A DNA stretch of 64,000 bases, from contig RQOL01000374.1 of assembly GCA_013076295.1 (NCBI GenBank), positions 5,260,743-5,324,742 on the forward strand. Direction: 5' to 3'. The translations under genes and the position numbers were made by a program. The notes below the pieces were generated by a model. The model saw nothing but the letters and a program-made list of their open reading frames with translations, was not told where the DNA came from and did not search any database. This DNA comes from Sanderia malayensis. Its lineage: Eukaryota > Cnidaria > Scyphozoa > Semaeostomeae > Pelagiidae. Positions 44,760-58,399 of the stretch are shown here, in pieces. The first letter of the stretch is position 1. Every line of letters starts with the position of its first letter.

Positions 44760-45304
44760 GGGCATGAGCGGGAGCGAATGCAGCGCGCGAAGCGCGCCAA
44801 CCAGATTAAGCTTTGTCTATTTGACGGGCTCCGGGGAGGGAGCGAAGCGACCGAACCCGGCCCATGTTGTTATGTATGTATGTATGTATGTATGTATGTA
44901 TGTATGTATGTATGTATGTATGTATGTATGTATGTATGTATGTATGTATGTATGTATGTATGTATGTATGTAGGTAGGTATGTATGTATGTATGTATGTA
45001 TGTATGTATGTATGTATGTATGGGCATGAGTATAAGCGAATGCAGCGCACGAAGTGCGCCAACCACAGGCGAGCGTAGCGAGCTAACCCATTGTATGTAG
45101 AGTTGAAAAGGGCATGAGCGTAAGCGAATGCAGCGCACGAAGTGCGCCAACCACAGGCGATCGCAGCGAGCTAACCCATTGTACGTGGGGTTGAAAGGGG
45201 CATGAGCGGGAGCGAATGCAGCGCGCGAAGCGCGCCAACCACATTAAGTATTTGTTGCTTGGGGGGCTCCGGGGAGGGAGCGTAGCGACTGGGCCCCCGG
45301 CGAG
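44760..45304 (+). repeat. Cluster of four Helitron 3'-end modules, unit 3
   Basis: Modules start at 44760, 45020, 45109 and 45198. The middle two end in GAGCTAACCCATTGTA; the last ends CCCCCGGCGAG. Confidence 0.9.
44872..45021. repeat. TGTA microsatellite, unit 3
   Basis: About 37 near-perfect TGTA units between two 3'-like modules. Confidence 0.95.
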
Positions 45305-45562
45305 TCTCTATTATATAATCTACGTCGACACGTGACCCGCCGACTGTAAACAATGGGCTATTGTTTATTGAACAATCGACGTTCGACCGAACAATGGGAT
45401 CAAAGGAGCGGGCGTTGCCACTCAAAGGCTTTTTTGCTGGGGGGTCAATAAGGGTGCAAATTGGTATGGAAATGATCGCTGCATTGTGCTGATGAAACTA
45501 AAGCTTTCCGCTAATTTCTAACCCCAGCGGTTCGGGAGTTATGGCCCATTTTGTGTTCCGAC

Positions 45563-45577
45563 TTTCTAGAAAGTTCC
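45563..45577. promoter_or_regulatory. Heat-shock element, unit 4
   Basis: Intact TTC-GAA-TTC trimer in the second 5' subtype. Confidence 0.65.
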
Positions 45578-46768
45578 GAGGACCCAGTTAATGAGATGCA
45601 AAACGAGCAAGGAGAAGCACGTGTTTTTTTAGTTGAACGGGCGGCAAGTTGCTCGGGTTTAAACGTGAATACGTGCCGGAAATCAATTGCAAAGACGTGT
45701 CAATTGTTGCCAAGACCTGTGGAGACAATTGGTGAACAATTATTTCAAGGTATTTCCTTTTATTCAATTGTTTTTGGCTTAAAATGGCACGAGTTTTGTT
45801 TTGTTTAACCTCACGTTTTTGTGTTGAGCCGAGGGCCTAACAAAAACACGAGGACAATTTTGATTTTCTTGGGTCGTTCTGGGCCGATTTTGTCCATTTA
45901 AACTTTCGATGACTGTTTATTTGCACAAGAACTAAAGTTATATGGCTTTGTTTTTTTTGTTTTGTCGATTTTCCTCTGTTTTTGGACAGTTTTAGCCGAG
46001 ATTTGATTTGGCTGGAAAACACGAAATTTTCAGGCAACACGCGTGTGTTTTGCATTCGGGAAAATTAAATTTTAACCTGCCAAAACTTTGTTTTTTTCAC
46101 CCAAATATTTTGGATAAATGTTCGCCAAGCTATTAGCTTCATGTTGATATCTTCGTGGGGTGTGTAGGACAAAAATTGGCCACGCTAATTGAATTTGAAA
46201 GTTGGTGAATCGTGTTTCAATTCCTATTTTTTGCATGGGTTTGATTTCACGGCTATTTTTGATCAAGAAAATAATGTCTTGAGCTTCAAAAATACCCAAC
46301 TAAAATTGCGAAAAGCCTTTCAAATGCACCCAATTATTGTCGATACTTTTTCGCCAAGGTAACTGCTTCATGTTGGCGTAATTTGAGTTAAAAAGGACAA
46401 AGTTTCACCAAGTTAGGGGAATTTTTGTGTTTTTAAAGTTGGCTGATGAATAAATTTTTTCACGGCTTTGTTGTTGGGCTCCACTAAATACTCCCTTAAA
46501 ATTCAAAACAACACTGTTAAGGAATGTGAATACTTTTATCGGATTCGCTGTTTCCTCAGCTACAGTTTGATATAATTTTTATTAGAAATTGAGTTTAAAT
46601 TTTCCAGGATTGATTAAATTTTTGAAGGCAACTTTTTTTTTCAAACTTCACACTGAAGCTATCAACCTTCGGCTTTCAGGGGGGCGGCAGGGTGGGCGCT
46701 GGGCGGTCGATTGCCAGGGGGGAAGATCCGACCTCCCACCTTTACTTTCTTTAGAAATGTTGCGTCGT

Positions 46769-49700
46769 AGTATGTATGGTAGGGTATGTATTGTAGGGTA
46801 TTTTTTGTAGGGTATGTATTATATGGTATTTATTGTAGGGTATGTATTGTAGGGTATGTATTGTAGGGTATGTTATGTAGGGTATGTGCTGTAGGGTATG
46901 TTATGTGGGGTATGTATTGTAGGGTATTTATTGTAGGGTATGTATTGTAGGGTATGTATTGTAGGGTTTGTATTGTAGGGTATGTATTGTAGGGTATGTA
47001 TTGTAGGGTATGTATGTAGGGTATGTATTGTAGGGTATGTATTGTAGGGTATTTATTGTAGGGTATGTATTGTATGGTATTTATTGTAGGGTATGTATTG
47101 TAGGGTATGTATTGTAGGGTATGTATTGTAGGGTATTTATTGTAGGGTATGTATTATATGGTATTTATTGTAGGGTATGTATTGTAGGGTATGTATTGTA
47201 GGGTATGTTATGTAGGGTATGTGCTGTAGGGTATGTTATGTGGGGTATGTATTGTAGGGTATTTATTGTAGGGTATGTATTGTAGGGTATGTATTGTAGG
47301 GTTTGTATTGTAGGGTATGTATTGTAGGGTATGTATTGTAGGGTATGTATGTAGGGTATGTATTGTAGGGTATGTATTGTAGGGTATTTATTGTAGGGTA
47401 TGTATTGTATGGTATTTATTGTAGGGTATGTATTGTAGGGTATGTATTGTAGGGTATGTATTGTAGGGTATTTATTGTAGGGTATGTATTGTATTGTATG
47501 TATTGTAGGGTATTTATTGTAGGGTATGTTATGTAGGGTATGTATTGTGGGGTATGTATTGTAGGGTATTTATTGTAGGGTATGTATTGTAAGGTATGTA
47601 TTGTAAGGTATGTATTGTAGGGTATTTATTGTAGGGTATGTATTGTAAGGTATGTATTGTAAGGTATGTATTGTAGGGTATGTATTGTAGGGTATGTATT
47701 GTAGGGTATGTATCGTAGGGTATGTATCGTAGGGTATGTATTGTAGGGTATGTATTGTAGGGTATGTATTGTTGGGTATGTATGGTAGGGTATGTATGGT
47801 AGGGTATGTATTGTAGGGTATTCATTGTAGGGTATGTATTGTAGGGTATGTATTGTAGGGTATGTATTGTAGGGTATGTATTGTAGGGTATGTTATGTAG
47901 GGTATGTATTGTAGGGTATCTTATGTAGGGTATGTGTTGTAGGGTATGTATTGTAGGGTGTTTATTGTAGGGTATGCATTGTGGGATATGTATCGTAGGG
48001 TATGTATTGTAGGGTATGTATTGTAGGGTATGTATGTAGGGTATGTATTGTAGGGTATGTATTGTAGGGTATTTATTGTAGGGTATGTATTGTAAGGTAT
48101 GTATTGTAAGGTATGTATTGTAGGGTATTTATTGTAGGGTATGTATTGTAAGGTATGTATTGTAAGGTATGTATTGTAGGGTATGTATTGTAGGGTATGT
48201 ATTGTAGGGTATGTATTGTAGGGTATGTTTTGTAGGGTATTTATTGTAGGGTATGTTATGTAGGGTATGTATTGTAGGGTATGTATTGTATGGTATGTTA
48301 TGTAGGGTATGTGTTGTAGGGTATGTATTGTAGGGTATGTATTGTAAGGTATTTATTGTAGGGTATGTATTGTAGGGTATTTATTGTAGGGTATTTATTG
48401 TAGGGTATGTATTGTAGGGTATGTATTGTAGGGTTTGTATTGTAGGGTATGTATTGTAGGGTATGTATTGTAGGGTATGTATCGTAGGTTATGTATTGTA
48501 GGTTATGTACAGCAGAGTATGTATTGTAGGGTTTGTATTGTAGGGTATGTATTGTAGGGTATGTTATGTAGGGTATGTATTGTAGGGTATCTTATGTAGG
48601 GTATGTGTTGTAGGGTATGTATTGTAGGGTATTTATTGTAGGGTATGCATTGTGGGATATGTATCGTAGGGTATGTATTGTAGGGTATGTATTGTAGGGT
48701 ATGTATGTAGGGTATGTATTGTAGGGTATGTATTGTAGGGTATTTATTGTAGGGTATGTATTGTAAGGTATGTATTGTAAGGTATGTATTGTAGGGTATT
48801 TATTGTAGGGTATGTATTGTAAGGTATGTATTGTAAGGTATGTATTGTAGGGTATGTATTGTAGGGTATGTTATGTAGGGTATGTATTGTAGGGTATGTA
48901 TTGTAGGGTATTTATTGTAGGGTATGTATTGTAGGGTATGTATTGTAGGTTATGTATTGTAGGGTATGTATTGTAGGGTATGTATTGTAGGGTTTGTATT
49001 GTAGGGTAAGTATAGTAGGGTATGTTATGTAGGGTATGTATTGTAGGGTATGTATTGTAGGGTATGTATTGTAGGGTTTGTATTGTAGGGTATTTATTGT
49101 AGGGTATGTATTGTAAGGTATGTATTGTAAGGTATGTATTGTAGGGTATGTATTGTAGGGTATGTATTGTAGGGTATGTATCGTAGGGTATGTATCGTAG
49201 GGTATGTATTGTAGGGTATGTATTGTAGGGTATGTATTGTTGGGTATGTATGGTAGGGTATGTATGGTAGGGTATGTATTGTAGGGTATTCATTGTAGGG
49301 TATGTATTGTAGGGTATGTATTGTAGGGTATGTATTGTAGGGTATGTATTGTAGGGTATGTATTGTAGGGTATGTATGTAGGGTATGTATGGTAGGGTAT
49401 GTATGGTAGGGTATGTATTGTAGGGTATTCATTGTAGGGTATGTATTGTAGGGTATGTATTGTAGGGTATGTATTGTAGGGTATGTATTGTAGGGTATGT
49501 ATGTAGGGTATGTATTGTAGGGTATTTATTGTAGGGTATGCATTGTGGGATATGTATCGTAGGGTATGTATTGTGGGGTATGTATTGTAGGGTATGTATC
49601 GTAGGGTATGTATCGTAGGGTATGTATTGTAGGGTATGTATTGTAGGGTATGTATTGTTGGGTATGTATGGTAGGGTATGTATGGTAGGGTATGTATTGT

Positions 49701-50882
49701 AGGGTATTCATTGTAGGGTATTTATTGTAGGGTATGTATTGTAAGGTATTTATTGTAGGGTATGTATTGTAGGGTATGTACTGTAGGGTTTGTATTGTAG
49801 GGTATTTATTGTAGGGTATTTATTGTAGGGTATGTATTGAAGGTTATTTATTGTAGGGTTTGTATTGTAGGGTATGTATTGTAGGGTATGTATGTAGGGT
49901 ATGTATTGTAGGGTATTTATTGTAGGGTATTTATTGTAGGGTATGTATTGTAGGATATGTATTGTAGGGTTTGTATTGTAGGGTATGTATTGTAGGGTAT
50001 GTATTGTAGGTTATGTATAGCAGAGTATGTATTGTAGGGTTTGTATTGTAGGGTATGTTATGTAGGGTATGTATTGTAGGGTATGTATTGTAGGGTATGT
50101 ATCGTAGGGTATGTATTGTAGGGTATGTATTGTAGGGTATTTATTGTAGGGTATGTATTGTAAGGTATGTATTGTAACGTATGTATTGTAGGGTATGTAT
50201 TGTAGGGTATGTATTGTAGGGTATGTATTGTAGGGTATGTATCGTAGGGTATGTATCGTAGGGTATGTATTGTAGGGTATGCATTGTAGGGTATGTATTG
50301 TTGGGTATGTATTGTAGGGTATGTATTGTAGGGTATGTATCGTAGGGTATGTATTGTAGGGTATGTATTGTAGGGTATTTATTGTAGGGTATGTATTGTA
50401 AGGTATGTATTGTAACGTATGTATTGTAGGGTATGTATTGTAGGGTATGTATTGTAGGGTATGTATTGTAGGGTATGTATCGTAGGGTATGTATCGTAGG
50501 GTATGTATTGTAGGGTATGCATTGTAGGGTATGTATTGTTGGGTATGTATGGTAGGGTATGTATGGTAGGGTATGTATTGTAGGGTATGTATTGTAGGGT
50601 TTGTGTTGTAGGGTATGTATTGTAGGGTATGTATTGTAACGTATGTATTGTAGGGTATGTATTGTAGGGTATGTATTGTAGGGTATGTATTGTAGGGTAT
50701 GTGTCGTAGGGTATGTATCGTAGGGTATGTATTGTAAGGTATGTATTGTAACGTATGTATTGTAGGGTATGTATTGTAGGGTATGTATTGTAGGGTATGT
50801 ATCGTAGGGTATGTATTGTAGGGTATGTATTGTAGGGTATGTATTGTAGGGTATGTATTGTTGGGTATGTATGGTAGGGTAT
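46769..50882. repeat. 14-bp minisatellite, unit 4 (4.1 kb)
   Basis: Higher-order repeats: the rare GTGCTGTAGGG variant at 46886 recurs at 47221 (335 bp); the GTATCTTATG variant at 47917 recurs 671 bp later; GCATTGTGGGATATG recurs at 47976, 48647 and 49540. Confidence 0.97.
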
Positions 50883-51256
50883 GTATGTATGTATGGGCAT
50901 GAGCGGTAGCGAATGCAGCGCACGAAGCGCGCCAACCAGATTAAGCTTTGTTTACTTGACGGGCTCCGGGAGGGAGCGTAGCGACTGGGCCCCCGGCTAG
51001 TCTATATATACTATTCTACGATCACACGTGACCCGCCGACTGTGAACAAAGGCCTTTGTCTTTTGAACAATCGACGTTCGACCAAACAATGGGATCAAAG
51101 GAATTTCGTTGTAATCAAAAAGGCTTTTTTCCTGGGGGTCAATAAGGGTGCAAATTGGTATCAACATGATCGCTGCATTGCGCTGATCACAGTAAAGCTT
51201 TCCGCTAATTTCTACTCTAAACGGTTCGGGAGTTATGGCCCATTTTGTGTTCCGAC

Positions 51257-51271
51257 TTTCTAGAAAGTTCC
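51257..51271. promoter_or_regulatory. Heat-shock element, unit 5
   Basis: Intact TTC-GAA-TTC trimer. Confidence 0.65.
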
Positions 51272-52458
51272 GAGGACAGAGTTAATGAGATGCAAAACGA
51301 GCAAGGAGAAGCACGTGTTTTTTTAGTTGAACGGGCGGCAAGTTGCTCGGGTTTAACCACGAATACGTGCCGGAAATCAATTGTAAAGACGTGTCAATTG
51401 TTGTCAGGACCTGTGGAGACAATTGGTGGACAATTATTTCAAGGTATTTCCTTTATTCAATTGTTTTTTGCTTTAAATAGCACGAGTTTTGTTTTGTTTA
51501 ACCTCACGTTTTTCTTTCGGCTCGAGGGCCTAACCAAAACACGAAGACAATTTTGATTTTCTTGGGTCGTTCTGGGCCGATTTTCTCCATTTAAACTTTC
51601 GATAACTGTTTATTTACACGAGAACTAAAGTTATATGGCTTTGTTTTTTTGTTTTGTTGATTTTCCTCTGTTTTGGACAGTTTTAGCCGAGATTGGGTTT
51701 TGCTGGAAAACACGAAATTTTCACGCAACACGCGTGTGTTTTGCATTTGCGAAAATTAAATTTTAACCTGCCAAAACTTTGTTTTTTTCACCCAAATACT
51801 TTCGATTAATGTTCGCCAAGCTATTAGCTTCATTTTGATATTTTCGTGGGTTCTGTAGGACAAAAATTGGCCACGTTAATTCAATTTGAAAGTTGGTGAA
51901 TCGTGTTTCAATTGCTATTTTTTTCACGGGTTTGATTTCAGGGCTATTTTTGATCAACAAAATCATGTCTTGGACTTCAAAAATGTACAACTAAAATTGG
52001 GAAAAGCATTTAAATGCACCCAATTACTTTCGATACTTATTCGCCAAGGTATCAGCTTCATGTTGGTGTAATTTGAGTTCAAATGGACAAATTGTGACCA
52101 AGTTAGGGGAATTTTTGTGTTTTTAAAGTTGGCTGATGAATAAATTTTTCACGGCTTTTGTCTTGGGCTGCACTAAATACTCGCTTAAAATTCAGAACAA
52201 AACTGTTAAGAAATGTGAATATATTTATCGGATTCGCTGTTTCCTTAGCTACAGTTTGATATATATTTTATTAGAGATTGAGTTTAAATTTTTCAAGATT
52301 GATTAAATTTTTGAAGGCAACTTTTTTTTTCAAACTTCACACTGAAGCTATCAACCTTCGGCTTTCAGGGGGGCGGCAGGGTGGGCGCAGGGCGGTCGAT
52401 TGTCAGGGGGGAAGATTCGAGCTCCCACCTTTACTTTCTTTAGAAATGTTGCGTCGTA

Positions 52459-53218
52459 TAGTATGTATTGTAGGGTATGTATTGTAGGGTATGTATTGTA
52501 GGGTATGTATTGTAGGGTATGTATTGTAGGGTATGTATAGTAGGGTATGTATTGTAGGGTATGTGTTGTAGGGTATGTATTGTAGGGTATGTATTTTAGG
52601 GTATGTATTGTAGAGTATGTATTGTAGGGTATGTATTGTAGGGTATGTATTGTAGGGTATGTATTGTAGGGTATGTATTGTAGGGTATGTGTTGTAGGGT
52701 ATGTATTGTAGGGTATGTATTGTAGGGTATGCATTGTAGGGTGTGTATTGTAGGGTATGTGTTGTAGGGTATATATTGTAGGGTATGTATTGTAACGTAT
52801 TTATTGTAGGGTATGTATTGTAGGGTATGTATTGTAGGGTATTTATTGTAGGGTATGTATTGTACAGTATGTATTGTAGGGTATGTATTGTAGGGTATGT
52901 ATCGTAGGGTATGTTATGTAGGGTATGTATTGTAGGGTATTTATTGTAGGGTATTTATTGTAGGGTATGTATTGTAAGGTATTTATTGTAGGGTATGTAT
53001 TGTAGGGTATGTATTGTAGGGTATGTTATGTAGGGTATGTTATGTAGGGTATGGGTTGTAGGGTATGTATTGTAGGGTATGTATTGTAGGGTTTGTATTG
53101 TAGGTTATGTATTGTAGGGTATGCATTTTAGGGTATGTATGTAGGGTATGTATTGTAGGGTATGTATTGTAGGGTATGTATTGTATGGTATGTATTGTAG
53201 GGTATGTATTGTAGGGTA
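52459..53218. repeat. 14-bp minisatellite, unit 5
   Basis: Same monomer, no clear higher-order pattern. Confidence 0.97.
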
Positions 53219-53335
53219 TGTATGTATGTATCGGCGTGAGCGGTAGCGAATGCAGCGCGCGAAGCGCGCCAACCAGATTAAGCTTTGTCTACTTGACGGG
53301 CTCCGGGGAGGGAGCGAAGCGACCGAACCCGGCTC

Positions 53336-53425
53336 ATGTATGTATGTATGTATGTATGTATGTATGTATGTATGTATGTATGTATGTATGTATGTATGTA
53401 TGTATGTATGTATGTATGTATATAT
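53336..53425. repeat. TGTA microsatellite, unit 5
   Basis: Pure TGTA units between an internal 3'-like module and the terminal module. Confidence 0.95.
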
Positions 53426-53787
53426 GGGCATGAGCGGGAGCGAATGCAGCGCGCGAAGCGCGCCAACCACATTAAACTTTTGTTGCTTCGGGGGCTCCGG
53501 GAAGCGAGCGTAGCGAGTGCCCCCGGCTAGTCTCTATTATATAATCTACGTCGACACGTGACCCCAACCCGCCAAACAATGCTCCATTGTCTCTTGAACA
53601 ATCGACGTTCGAACAAACAATGGGATCAAAGGAATTTCGTTGTATCCATAAAGGCTTTTTTTTGGGCTGCAAATAAGGGTGCAAATCGGTATAGAAATGA
53701 TCGCTGCATTGTGCTGATGACAGTGTACTATTTGGCTAATTTCTAACCCCAGCGGTTCCGGAGTTATGGCCCATTTTGTGTTCCGAC

Positions 53788-53802
53788 TTTCTAGAAAGTT
53801 CC
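53788..53802. promoter_or_regulatory. Heat-shock element, unit 6
   Basis: Intact TTC-GAA-TTC trimer. Confidence 0.65.
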
Positions 53803-54992
53803 GAGGACCAAGTTAATGAGATGCAAAACGAGCAGGGAGAAGCAGGTGTTTTCGTAGTGAAACGGGCGGCAAGTTGCTCGGGTTTAACCGTGAATACGTG
53901 CCGGAAATCAATTGTAAAGACGTGTCAATTGTTCTCAGGACCTGTGGAGACAATGTGTGGACAATCATCTCAAGGTATTTCCTTTATTTCATTGTTTTTG
54001 GCTGAAAATAGCACGAGTTTTGTTTCGTTTAACCTCACGTTTTTCTTTCGGCTCGAGGGCCTAACCAAAACACGAAGACAATTTTGATTTTCTCGGGTCG
54101 TTCTGGGCCGATTTTCTCCATTTCAACTTTCGATAACTGTTTATTTACACGAGAACTAAAGTTATATGGCTTTGTTTTTTTTCTTTTGTCGATTTTCCTC
54201 TGATTTTGGACAGTTTTGGCCGAGTTTGGGTTTTGCTGGAAAACACGAAATTTTCAAGCAACACGCGTGTGTTTTGCATTTGCGAAAATTATTTTTTAAC
54301 CTGCCAAAACTTTGTTTTTTTCACCCAAATACTTTCGATAAATTTTCACCAAGCTATTAGCTTCATTTTGATATTTTCGTGGGTTCTGTAGGACGAAAAT
54401 TCGCCACGTTAATTTAATTTCAAAGTTGGTGATTCATGTTTGAAATGCTATTTTTTGCACGGGTTTGATTTCACGGCTATTTTTGATGAAGAAAATCATG
54501 CCTTGGACTTCAAAAATTTACAACTAAAATTGCGAAAAGCATTTCAAATGCACCCAATTACTTTCGATACTTATTCACCAAGGTATCAGCTTCATGTTGG
54601 TGTAATTTGAGTTCAAATGGACAAATTTTGACCAAGTTAGGGGAATTTTTGTGTTCTTAAAGTTGGCTGATGAATAAATTTTTCCACGGCTTTTGTGTTG
54701 GGCTGCACTAAATACTCTCTTAAAATTCAAAACAAAACTGTTAAGAAATGTGAATATATTTATCGGATTCGGTGTTTCCTTAGCTACAGTTTGATATATT
54801 TTTTATTAGAGATTGAGTTTAAACTTTCCAAGATTGATTAAATTTTTGAAGGCAACTTTTTTTTTCAAACTTCACACTTAAGCTATCAACATTCGGGAGC
54901 GGCTTTCAGGGGGGCAGCGTGGGCGCGGGGCGGTCGCTTGGCAGGGGGGAGAATCGACCTCCCACCTTTACTTTCTTTAGAAATGTGGCGTC

Positions 54993-55598
54993 GTGTGTAT
55001 TGTAGGGTATGTATGGTAGGGTGTGTATTGTAGGTTATGTATTGTAGGGTATGTATTGTAGGGTATGTATTGTAGGCTATGTATTGTAAGGTATGTATTG
55101 TAGGGTATGTATAGTAGGGTATGTTATGTAGGGTATGTATTTTAGGGTATGTATTGTAGGGTATGTTATGTAGGGTATGTATTGTAGGGTATGTATGGTG
55201 GGTATGTATTTTAGGGTATTTATAGTAGGGTATGTATTGTAGGGTATGTATAGTAGGGTATGTTATGTAGGGTATGTATTGCAGGGTATGTATTGTAGGG
55301 TATGTATTGTAGGGTATGTATGGTAAGGTATGTATTGTAGGGTATGTATTGTAGGGTATGTATTGTAGGGTATGTATTGTAGGGTATGTATTGTAGGGTA
55401 TGTATTGTAGGGTATGTATGGTAGCATATGTATTGTAGGATTATGTATTGTAGGGTATGTATTGTAGGGTATGTATTGTAGGGTGTGTATGGTAGGGTAT
55501 GTATTGTAGGTTATGTATTGTAGGGTATGTATTGTAGGGTATGTATTGTAGGGTATGTATTGTAGGGTATGTATTGTAGGGTATGTATTGTAGGGTAT
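54993..55598. repeat. 14-bp minisatellite, unit 6
   Basis: Same monomer, no clear higher-order pattern. Confidence 0.97.
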
Positions 55599-55979
55599 GT
55601 ATGTATGTATGTATGTATGGGCATGAGCGGGAGCGAATGCAGCGCGCGAAGCGCGCCAACCACATTAAACTTTTTGTACTTGACGGGCTCCGGGAAGCGA
55701 GCGTAGCGAGTGCCCCCGGCTAGTCTATATATACTATTCTACGATCACACGTGACCCGCCGACTGTGAACAATGCCCATTGTCTTTTGAACAATCGACGT
55801 TCGACCAAACAATGGGATCAAAGGAATTTCGTTGTGATCAAAAAGGCTTTTTTCCTGGGGGTCAATAAGGGTGGAAATGGGTATAGAAATGATCGCTGCA
55901 TTGCGCTGATCACAGTAAAGCTTTCCGCTAAGTTCTACTCCAAACGGTTCGGGAGTAATGGCCCATTTTGTGTTCCGAC

Positions 55980-55994
55980 TTTCTAGAAAGTTCC
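55980..55994. promoter_or_regulatory. Heat-shock element, unit 7
   Basis: Intact TTC-GAA-TTC trimer. Confidence 0.65.
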
Positions 55995-57186
55995 GAGGAC
56001 GGAGTTAATGAGATGCAAAACGAGCAGGGAGAAGCACGTGTTTTTTTAGTTAAACGGGCGGCAAGTTGCTCGGGTTTAAAGGTGAATAGGTGCCGGAAAT
56101 CAATTGCAAAGACGTGTCAATTGTTGTTAGGACCTGTGGAGACAATTGGAGGACAATTATTTCAAGGTATTTCCTTTATTCAATTGTTTTTGGCTGAAAA
56201 TAGCACGAGTTTTGTTTTGTTTCACCTCACGTTTTTCTTTCGGCTCGAGGGCCTAACCAAAACACGAAGACACTTTTGATTTTCTCGGGTCGTTCTGGGC
56301 CGATTTTCTCCATTTAAACTTTCGATAACTGTTTATTTACACGAGAACTAAAGTTATATGGCTTTGTTTTTTTTGTTTTGTTGATTTTCCTCTGTTTTTG
56401 GACAGTTTTAGCCGAGATTGGGTTTTGCTGGAAAACACGAAATTTTCACGCAACACGCGTGTGTTTTGCATTTGCGAAAATTAAATTTTAACCTGCCAAA
56501 ACTTTGTTTTATCCCCCAAATACTTTCGATTAATGTTCGCCAAGCTATTAGCTTCATTTTGATATTTTCGTGGGTTCTGTAGGACAAAAATTGGCCACGT
56601 TAATTCAATTTGAAAGTTGGTGAATCGTGTTTTAAATGCTATTTTTTTCACGGGTTTGATTTCACGGCTATTTTTGATGAAGAGAATCATGTCTTGGACT
56701 TCAAAAATGTACAACTAAAATTGCGAAAAGCTTTTCATATGCACCCAAATACTTTCGATATTTATTTGCCAAGGTATTTGCTTCATGCTGGTGTAATTTG
56801 AGTTCAAATGGACAAATTTTGACCAAGTTAGGGGAAGTTTTGTGTTTTTAAAGTTGGCTGATGAATAAATTTTTTCACGGCTTTGTTGTTGGGCTCCAAT
56901 AAATACTCCCTTAAATTTCAAAACAACACTGTTAAGAAAAGTTAATATTTTTATCGGTTTCGCTGTTTCCTTAGCTACAGTTTGATATATTTTTTATTAC
57001 AGATTGAGTTTAAATTTTCCAGGATTGATTAAATTTTTGAAGGCAACTTTTTTCTTCAAACTTCACACTGAAGCTATCAACTTTCGGAAGCGGCTTTCAG
57101 GGGGGCAGCGTGGGCGCCGGGCGGTCGCGTGGCAGGGGGGAGGATTCGACCTCCCACCTTTACTTTCTTTAGAAATGTGGCGTCGT

Positions 57187-58376
57187 GTGTATTGTAAGGT
57201 ATGTATTGTAGGGTATGTATTGTAGGGTATGTATTGTAGGGTATGTATTGTAAGGTATGTATTATAGGGTATGTATTGCAGGGTATGTATTGTAGGGTAT
57301 GTATTGTAGGGTATGTATTGTAGGGTTTGTATTGTAGGGTATGTATTGTATGGTATGTATTGTAGGGTATGTATTGTAAGGTATGTATTGTAGGGTATGT
57401 ATTGTAGGGTATGTATTGTAGGGTTTGTATGGTAGAGTATGTATTGTAGGGTATATATTGTAGGGTATGTAGTGTAGGGTATGTATTGTAGGGTATGTAT
57501 TGTAGGGTATGTTATGTAGGGTTTGTATTGTAGGGTATGTATTGTATGGTATGTATTGTAGGGTATGTATTGTAAGGTATGTATTGTAGGGTATGTATTG
57601 TAGGGTATGTATTGTAGGGTTTGTATGGTAGAGTATGTATTGTAGGGTATATATTGTAGGGTATGTAGTGTAGGGTATGTATTGTAGGGTATGTATTGTA
57701 GGGTATGTTATGTAGGGTATGTATTGTAGGGTATGTATTGTAAGGTATGTATTGTAAGGTATGTATTGTAGGGTATGTATTGTAGGGTTTGTATTGTAGG
57801 GTATGTTATGTAGGGTATGTATTGTAGGGTATGTATTGTGAGGTATGTATTGTAAGGTATGTATTGTAGGGTATGTATTGTAAGGTATGTATTGTAGGGT
57901 ATGTATTGTAGGGTATGTATTGTAAGGTATGTATTGTAGGGTATGTATTGTAAGGTATGTATTATAGGGTATGTATTGTAGGGTATGTATTGTAGGGTAT
58001 GTATTGTAGGGTATGTATTGTAGGGTTTGTATTGTAGGGTATGTATTGTATGGTATGTATTGTAGGGTATGTATTGTAAGGTATGTATTGTAGGGTATGT
58101 ATTGTAGGGTATGTATTGTAGGGTTTGTATGGTAGGGTATGTATTGTAGGGTATATATTGTAGGGTATGTAGTGTAGGGTATGTATTGTAGGGTATGTAT
58201 TGTAGGGTATGTTATGTAGGGTATGTATTGTAGGGTATGTATTGTAGGGTTTGTATTATAGGTATGTATTGTAGGGTATGTATTGTAGGATATGTATTGT
58301 AGGGTATGTATTGTAGGGTATGTATTGTAGGGTATGTATTGTAGGGTATGTATGTAGGGTATGTATTGTAGGGTAT
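57187..58376. repeat. 14-bp minisatellite, unit 7
   Basis: The variant TTTGTATGGTAGAG at about 57424 recurs 196 bp later, exactly 14 monomers, and a related block recurs about 504 bp further. Confidence 0.97.
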
Positions 58377-58399
58377 GTATGTATGTATGTATGTATGTA

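Larger units (their letters stand above)
43153..45304 (+). mobile_element. Helitron unit 3 (2.15 kb, 3' end CGAG)
   Basis: Starts TCTCTATATAATAAAATGTG. Its 5' module is shortened to about 1 kb by an internal deletion after 44049. Minisatellite 44142-44718, then a 3'-like module, a long TGTA array, two GAGCTAACCCATTGTA-type modules and a terminal module. The last four bases read CGAG instead of CTAG, yet unit 4 begins precisely at 45305. Confidence 0.85.
45305..51000 (+). mobile_element. Helitron unit 4 (5.7 kb, giant minisatellite)
   Basis: Starts TCTCTATTATATAATCTACG and ends CTAG at 50997-51000. The 5' module (45305-46768) is followed by 4.1 kb of 14-bp repeats, the largest complete array here, with higher-order repeats of about 335 and 671 bp. 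Then a single terminal module. Confidence 0.88.
51001..53530 (+). mobile_element. Helitron unit 5 (2.5 kb)
   Basis: Starts TCTATATATACTATTCTACG and ends CTAG at 53527-53530. 5' module to about 52458, minisatellite to 53218, an internal 3'-like module (53230-53335), TGTA array, terminal module from 53427. Confidence 0.88.
53531..55723 (+). mobile_element. Helitron unit 6 (2.2 kb)
   Basis: Starts TCTCTATTATATAATCTACG (same 5' subtype as unit 4) and ends CTAG at 55720-55723. 5' module to 54992, minisatellite to 55598, one terminal module from 55619. Confidence 0.88.

Noticed and set aside
44686..45062. ORFs of MYVC or IHTY repeats
   Set aside because: Direct by-products of the (TGTA)n microsatellite and the 3' modules.
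46769..50935. Long minus-strand ORFs of a YIPYNTYPTIHTLQ repeat (up to 264 residues), also in the other satellite blocks
   Set aside because: They are translations of the 14-bp minisatellite, which lacks stops on the minus strand in all frames; overlapping frames give the same text. No splice, promoter or domain evidence.
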